This document shows, piece by piece, positions 21,213-25,542 of a DNA stretch of 25,542 nt; positions within the stretch are counted from its first letter, which is position 1; each line of letters opens with the position of its first letter. The notes below the pieces were generated by a model. That model was not told the DNA's origin and made no database searches. It saw nothing but the letters and a program-made list of their open reading frames with translations. The stretch comes from a virus. The stretch lies in the IMG/VR virus record IMGVR_UViG_3300046007_011665, positions 1-25,542 of that record. One strand, written 5' to 3'. Made by a program: the position numbers and the translations under genes.

Positions 21213-22991
21213 ATGAGTTTTACAACGACCGAAATATTTAAAGAGTATTCTAAATGTCTTATGAATCCAGTTTATGCGATTGAGAATTATTTAGAAACTT
21301 TTGATAAAACACAAGAAGGATTTGTTCCTTTTAAATTATTTCCTAGACAAAAGGAAATTATAGGTGCATATGAAAAACATAGATTTAATTTAGTTACTAA
21401 ACCTCGACAAGCTGGGGTTTCGACTACAACCGCTGCTTATATGGCAATTAAAGTTGGTTGGGCTGATGAAGATAACCCAGAAGCTGTTTTGATTATTGCT
21501 AACAAGCAAGAATTAGCTTTTGAGTTTTTAGCTAAAATTAAAGACTTTTTATCTCAATTACCTAGATGGGTATGGGGTCACGAATACTACGGAAACCCTA
21601 AAAATGATGGTAAATCAATTTTCCTTACTGATTCTAAAAAAGAAATTAGGTTACCTAATGGTAGTCGTGTTAAAGCAGTTGCAACATCTAAAGATGCCTT
21701 GCGTGGTTTTACACCTACGTTTCTTATTATGGATGAGGCTGCTTATATTGACAATGGTGCCGAAGTATTTGGTGCCGCTCTTACAGCATTAGGTACTGGG
21801 GGTAGAGCAACACTTATTTCTACACCTAACGGAATGGATTCTTTATACTTCAAAACTTACGACCAAGCTAAAACAAAAAAGAACAACTTTAATATCATTG
21901 AAATGAAATGGTATGAGGATTTGCGTTATAATAAAGATTTAAGGTGGGTTAAGGGTGACGATGTAGAAAAAGAAATATATTTTTCATTTGAGTCTTACAC
22001 AGCTAGGATTGAAGATGGTTGGAAACCTACATCTACATGGTACGAGCAGATGTGTATGGGTATGAACAATGATGCGCGTATGATTGCTCAAGAGCTTGAT
22101 GTTTCATTTATAGGTTCTGGGGGTAATGTAATTAGTGAAGAATACATAGGTTTTCATGAAAAAAACAATGTGATTGAACCTAAGATAACGATGGGGCTTG
22201 AAAACGAAATCTGGATTTGGGAAGAACCACAAGCTGGTCATCAATATATAATGGGTGTCGATGTGTCTAGAGGTGATGGTGAAGATAGCTCTACGATAGT
22301 TATAATTGATTTCACTACTATGGAACAAGTCATGGAATATCAAGGTAAAATACAACCAGATTTATTAGCTCAAATAGCAGAAGAATACGGTGAGTTATAT
22401 GAAGCATATACTGTTGTCGATGTAACTGGAGGTATGGGTGTTTCAACTGTTCTTAAATTGTTGGAATTTAATTATAAGCGTTTGCATTATGATGATGCTA
22501 GTGGTAAAATATTATCAGCAAGACAAAGAGAGTTAACTAGTTATAATCAAAAGGATAAAATACCAGGGTTCCATGCCACAAATGTTCGTTTACCTATGAT
22601 TTCAAATTTAGAATATAAAATTAGAACCAACGCTGTTAAAATTCGTTCTAGTAGACTTGTTTCTGAAATGAAAACGTTTATTTATAAAAATGGTAGACCA
22701 GACCACATGGAAGGTTATCATGATGATTTACTTATGTCGTTAGCGATGTGTTTATGGGTTATGGAACATTCGTTTAAAAAATTAGAAAGACTAGAAAAAC
22801 AAAATAAAGCAATTTTAAATAGTTGGTTGAATGGAGCTACTTCAAGTAGTTCACCTACCGTAACAGAAAGAGACCAAAATACTGGTGTTGTGACAAAAGT
22901 AGTTAATACTAACCACCCAGCTTATAAAAACGTTCAAGACCCTAGAGGTCAATATTCGTGGTTATTTTCTAAACCAGCAAATATGAGGTAA
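21213..22991 (+). CDS. terL: Terminase large subunit (T4 gp17-like)
   Basis: At 592 residues it is close to T4 gp17 in length. The N-terminal ATPase has Walker A RQAGVST at 65-71, an adenine-type LFPRQKEII at 42-50, Walker B LIMDE at 171-175 and the coupling motif STPNG at 203-207. The C-terminal RNase H-like nuclease has GVDVSRGDG (Asp350), VVDVTGG (Asp403) and YHDDLLMS (Asp504/505), the expected three acidic positions. MIAQELDVSFIGSGGNV (290-306) is the usual link between the two domains. It packages DNA into the prohead through the portal encoded next. A Ser/Thr-rich tail follows from about 541. No small terminase was seen. Confidence 0.97.
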   Translation: MSFTTTEIFKEYSKCLMNPVYAIENYLETFDKTQEGFVPFKLFPRQKEIIGAYEKHRFNLVTKPRQAGVSTTTAAYMAIKVGWADEDNPEAVLIIANKQELAFEFLAKIKDFLSQLPRWVWGHEYYGNPKNDGKSIFLTDSKKEIRLPNGSRVKAVATSKDALRGFTPTFLIMDEAAYIDNGAEVFGAALTALGTGGRATLISTPNGMDSLYFKTYDQAKTKKNNFNIIEMKWYEDLRYNKDLRWVKGDDVEKEIYFSFESYTARIEDGWKPTSTWYEQMCMGMNNDARMIAQELDVSFIGSGGNVISEEYIGFHEKNNVIEPKITMGLENEIWIWEEPQAGHQYIMGVDVSRGDGEDSSTIVIIDFTTMEQVMEYQGKIQPDLLAQIAEEYGELYEAYTVVDVTGGMGVSTVLKLLEFNYKRLHYDDASGKILSARQRELTSYNQKDKIPGFHATNVRLPMISNLEYKIRTNAVKIRSSRLVSEMKTFIYKNGRPDHMEGYHDDLLMSLAMCLWVMEHSFKKLERLEKQNKAILNSWLNGATSSSSPTVTERDQNTGVVTKVVNTNHPAYKNVQDPRGQYSWLFSKPANMR

Positions 22992-23040
22992 TAACTATTT
23001 AATTTTACAATAAATTTAATATATTAAAATAAAAAATACT

Positions 23041-25113
23041 ATGGCAAAAGATAATTTAACAATATTTCAAAAATTAAACAGAGTTGTTAACCCTGATTAT
23101 AATCCACCACAAAAACAAACAACACAAAGATTTAATTTGGGTGGTAATGAGTTGCTTAAAACTACTAGCAAACAAGAATATGAAACAGCAAAATTACAAG
23201 CTCAACAAAACAAGTATTTACAAAGTACTTGGAAACGTGTTGAAAATGGTTTGTTTCAACAATCTATAAATTACGAAACTACACGTGTTGGTTCTTACGC
23301 TGATTTTGAAGCCATGGAATTTTACCCAACAATCGCAGCCGCTCTAGACGTAATGATGGAAGAATCAACAACTGTTAATGACAGAGGTAGAGTTCTTAAC
23401 ATTTATTCTGATAGTAAGCGTGTTAAGGGTATCCTAGAAGATTTATTCTTTAACCGTTTGGATTTACATACTACATTGCCTATGTGGACAAGAAATACAT
23501 GTAAATACGGTGATAATTTTGTTTATTTGAATATCAACGATAGACAAGGTATTATTTCCGCAAAACAAATGCCTAACTACGAGATAGAACGTAGAGAAGC
23601 TGGTTTATATGATTTAGTTAGCGGTAGAGAATATTCTGACGACCAATCTGAAAATAGAGATAGAGTTAAATTTTACTGGAGAGGGCGAGACGTTGAATTT
23701 AATTCATGGCAAATTGCACATTTTCGTTTGTTAGGTGATGACAGACGTTTACCATACGGTACCAGTGTTTTAGAAAAAGCTAGACGTATTTGGAAACAAC
23801 TTATCTTATCTGAAGATTCAATGCTTGTATATCGTGTTACTAGAGCTCCAGAAAGACGTGTTTATAAAATATATGTAGGTAACATTGATGACGCTGATGT
23901 TGAACAATATGTAAACGCTATTGCTGATAGATTTAAGCGTATGCCAATTGTTGACCCTCAAACTGGTCAAATTGATTTAAGATATAATCAGCTTTCTAAT
24001 GACCAAGATTTCTTTATTCCAGTTAGGGATGAAAGCGCGCCTAACCCAATTGATACGTTGCCTGGTGCTTCAAACTTAGACCAAATTGCAGATATTGAAT
24101 ACTTACAGAGAAATTTATTTACAGCATTGCGAGTACCAAAACCATTTTTAGGTTTTGAAGAAGCAACTGGAGAGGGTAAAAATCTTGCTTTACAAGATAT
24201 TCGTTTTTCGAGAACAATTAACCGTATTCAACAATCTATGTTACAAGAACTAAATAAATTAGCAATTATTCATTTATTCTTATTAGGTTTTGAAGATGAT
24301 TTGGATAACTTTACACTTACGTTAAATAACCCATCTACACAAGCTGAAATGCTTAAGGTTGAACATATGCAAGTAAAAGTTTCACTAGTTAAAGATTCTG
24401 TATCTGATATTGGTAACGGATTTGGTGTTATGTCATGGACTAGAGCTCATAGAGATATATTGGGTTGGTCTGACGATGAAATTAAACAAGATTTACTAGA
24501 ACAACGAATGGAAAAAGCAGCATCCGCTGAATTACAAAATACATCAGCTGTTATTAAACATACTGGTATGTTTGACGCTGTTGATAAAATATATGGTGAT
24601 TACCAAGCAGCTCTTAAAGGTGCTCAAGGTGGTGATGAAGCTGGCGCTGAAGGCGGCGGTGGAGGTGGTAGCTTTGGAGGCGGCGGTGGAGGCGGCTTCG
24701 GAGGTGGTGGTCTAGGTGGTGAAGATTTAGACTTTGGAGCAGAAGCTGGTGGTGAAGACGCAGAAGCTGGTGGTGGTGATTTAGATTTTGGAGCAGAAGC
24801 TGGTGCAGAAGAACCTGCGGCTGGAGCTGAGACAACACCTGATGCTGGTACAACACCTGAAACACCAGAAGGGTTATCGGAATCATTAAATAAAACACAA
24901 AAACTTTTAAGTGAACAAAAAATAAAATTAGAAAACCAATTAAAAGTAAGGGCTGAAAAATATCAAAAAAGATTTGTTGATGTGTTGGTAGAGTCGGTTA
25001 AAAAAAATGACAAAGAACATGATGTTAGAGTTAAAATTTACGATAAAAACGTAAAGATTAACGAAGATGTTAATAATATGATAAATGACATAAATAAAAT
25101 GTTAGATGAATAA
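23041..25113 (+). CDS. Portal protein (T4 gp20-like) with Gly-rich C-terminal extension
   Basis: The protein has 690 residues. The portal body covers about 1-525, with segments typical of gp20-like portals (MWTRNTCKYGDNFVYLNI; FNSWQIAHFRLLGDD; TGEGKNLALQDIRFSRTINRIQ, which lies in the stem region). It forms the dodecameric ring at the packaging vertex and binds TerL, encoded 50 nt upstream. From about 530 to 600 the chain becomes Gly/Ala/Glu-rich with a repeated DLDFGAEAG, unlike T4 gp20. The last 90 residues are a charged helix that starts with EGLSESL, a hydrophobic-x-E type motif. No TATTTATA motif precedes it, so it is probably read from the terL transcript. Confidence 0.9.
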   Translation: MAKDNLTIFQKLNRVVNPDYNPPQKQTTQRFNLGGNELLKTTSKQEYETAKLQAQQNKYLQSTWKRVENGLFQQSINYETTRVGSYADFEAMEFYPTIAAALDVMMEESTTVNDRGRVLNIYSDSKRVKGILEDLFFNRLDLHTTLPMWTRNTCKYGDNFVYLNINDRQGIISAKQMPNYEIERREAGLYDLVSGREYSDDQSENRDRVKFYWRGRDVEFNSWQIAHFRLLGDDRRLPYGTSVLEKARRIWKQLILSEDSMLVYRVTRAPERRVYKIYVGNIDDADVEQYVNAIADRFKRMPIVDPQTGQIDLRYNQLSNDQDFFIPVRDESAPNPIDTLPGASNLDQIADIEYLQRNLFTALRVPKPFLGFEEATGEGKNLALQDIRFSRTINRIQQSMLQELNKLAIIHLFLLGFEDDLDNFTLTLNNPSTQAEMLKVEHMQVKVSLVKDSVSDIGNGFGVMSWTRAHRDILGWSDDEIKQDLLEQRMEKAASAELQNTSAVIKHTGMFDAVDKIYGDYQAALKGAQGGDEAGAEGGGGGGSFGGGGGGGFGGGGLGGEDLDFGAEAGGEDAEAGGGDLDFGAEAGAEEPAAGAETTPDAGTTPETPEGLSESLNKTQKLLSEQKIKLENQLKVRAEKYQKRFVDVLVESVKKNDKEHDVRVKIYDKNVKINEDVNNMINDINKMLDE
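24628..24840 (+). repeat. Low-complexity Gly/Ala/Glu-coding stretch in the portal gene
   Basis: This segment is rich in GGT, GGC and GAA codons and markedly more GC-rich than its surroundings. At protein level it repeats DLDFGAEAG twice, about 19 residues apart, within poly-Gly. It is likely a flexible linker, and a site prone to expansion and contraction. Confidence 0.7.
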
Positions 25114-25134
25114 GCTTTTTGCTTAAATCTACCA

Positions 25135-25142
25135 TATTTATT
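25135..25142 (+). promoter_or_regulatory. Late-promoter-like motif (TATTTATT variant)
   Basis: CCATATTTATTAATAAAAAA has a 15-nt spacer to ATG 25158. The last base differs from TATTTATA, as at 10034. Confidence 0.45.
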
Positions 25143-25157
25143 AATAAAAAATTAGTT

Positions 25158-25542
25158 ATGCAAAATTTTGGAAAAATAAAAAACGCTTTTAGTGAAATAA
25201 TTGCAGAAGGGATAGTTTCAAACGATGAATCTAAAAAGATACTCTTCAAAAAATATATAAAAACACTTAGAGAAAACAAAGCGTTAAAAACACAATTTTT
25301 GGTTTACGAAAATATCGAAAATAAAATTGAATCTAATAGAGAAAAAGCTACAGAATTTGTTAAAGAAAATATAGCTTTATTAAACCAATTTTCAAAAAAA
25401 GAATTACAAGAAGCTAATTTAAAGTTAGCTAAACCAATTTTATTTGAAGATAATTCTGTGGTTTCTAATGATACTGAAAAGTTACATGAGGATATTTCTA
25501 AATTAATTTTTACCGAAAGAAGTCCTAAGAATATTGATATCC
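25158..25542 (+). CDS. Partial gene after portal, possible prohead core protein
   Basis: 128 codons are visible before the window ends. The product is helical, Lys/Glu-rich and without cysteines (MQNFGKIKNAFSEII...). It contains SEIIAEGIVSN at about 12-22, another hydrophobic-x-E-G motif, which would put a cleavage point near residue 17. In T4 the gene after the portal is gp67, a small prohead core protein, and this position and composition fit that role. It has its own late-type motif at 25135. The name is inferred from synteny only. Confidence 0.6.
   Translation, partial: MQNFGKIKNAFSEIIAEGIVSNDESKKILFKKYIKTLRENKALKTQFLVYENIENKIESNREKATEFVKENIALLNQFSKKELQEANLKLAKPILFEDNSVVSNDTEKLHEDISKLIFTERSPKNIDI

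Noticed and set aside
24614-24898. Minus-strand Leu/His/Gln-rich frame
   Set aside because: A shadow of the Gly-rich stretch of the portal gene; composition is an artefact.
25111-25125. Terminator after the portal gene (TAAGC/GCTTA hairpin)
   Set aside because: The stem is only 5 bp and AT-rich, and no T run follows; probably not functional.
1-25542. tRNA genes, CRISPR arrays, integrase or attachment sites, insertion sequences
   Set aside because: None could be recognised by eye on either strand; no CCA-ended cloverleaf, spaced repeats or transposase seen. Covariance and profile searches were not possible here.

Overview
The window is about 25.5 kb of very AT-rich, gene-dense DNA that reads as part of a T4-like (myovirus-type) tailed phage genome. 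The best anchors are a large terminase (TerL, T4 gp17 type), a T4 gp20-type portal directly after it, and the start of a probable prohead-core gene. The host was most likely a Bacteroidetes bacterium, perhaps a flavobacterium. Two divergent promoters carry the Bacteroidetes-type -33 / TAnnTTTG architecture, there are no strong Shine-Dalgarno sequences, and the phage ClpC looks like a Bacteroidetes ClpC. This is inferred from sequence alone; no database search was made.

Layout. (1) 1-710, plus strand: end of an ABC-ATPase/GNAT gene, broken at a T9 run and closed by a bidirectional terminator. (2) 719-3482, minus strand: three probable virion-associated genes (DUF5661-like protein, membrane/helical protein, GNAT-metallopeptidase fusion). 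(3) 3531-6032, minus strand: a full-length ClpC-type AAA+ unfoldase with its own host-type promoter and terminator. (4) 6130-8850, plus strand: four small genes and an enlarged thymidylate synthase, transcribed from the divergent host-type promoter. (5) 8909-10550: GIY-YIG endonuclease, a frameshifted small gene, a small gene and a membrane-anchored spanin-like protein. (6) 10613-12797: two paralogous small Cys-containing proteins flanking a fibre/adhesin-like gene. (7) 12830-20152: a block of large mosaic structural or internal proteins ending at a strong terminator. (8) 20259-21108, minus strand: a ribbon-helix-helix (RHH) plus HNH endonuclease cassette. (9) 21213-25542: TerL, portal and a partial downstream gene.

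How it fits together. Two promoter classes are visible. Host-like promoters (ATTG...TATATTTG) serve clpC and the thyA operon, as expected for early or middle genes. A separate recurring element, ATATTTATAnTAAAA, lies 10-17 nt before the start codons of the endonuclease, fibre-region, terminase, core and RHH genes. It resembles a phage late promoter and is the reverse complement of T4's TATAAATA core. Many structural proteins share short hydrophobic-x-E-G motifs that separate modules; these could be sites for a T4 gp21-like prohead protease encoded outside the window.

Points most worth a second look: the late-promoter-like motif; the modular proteins with putative processing sites; the RHH-HNH cassette beside what looks like a duplicated 5' end of terL; the phage ClpC that keeps a ClpP-docking tripeptide; the GIY-YIG gene beside an intronless thyA; and three reading-frame breaks, all at homopolymer runs (T9, A8, A10).
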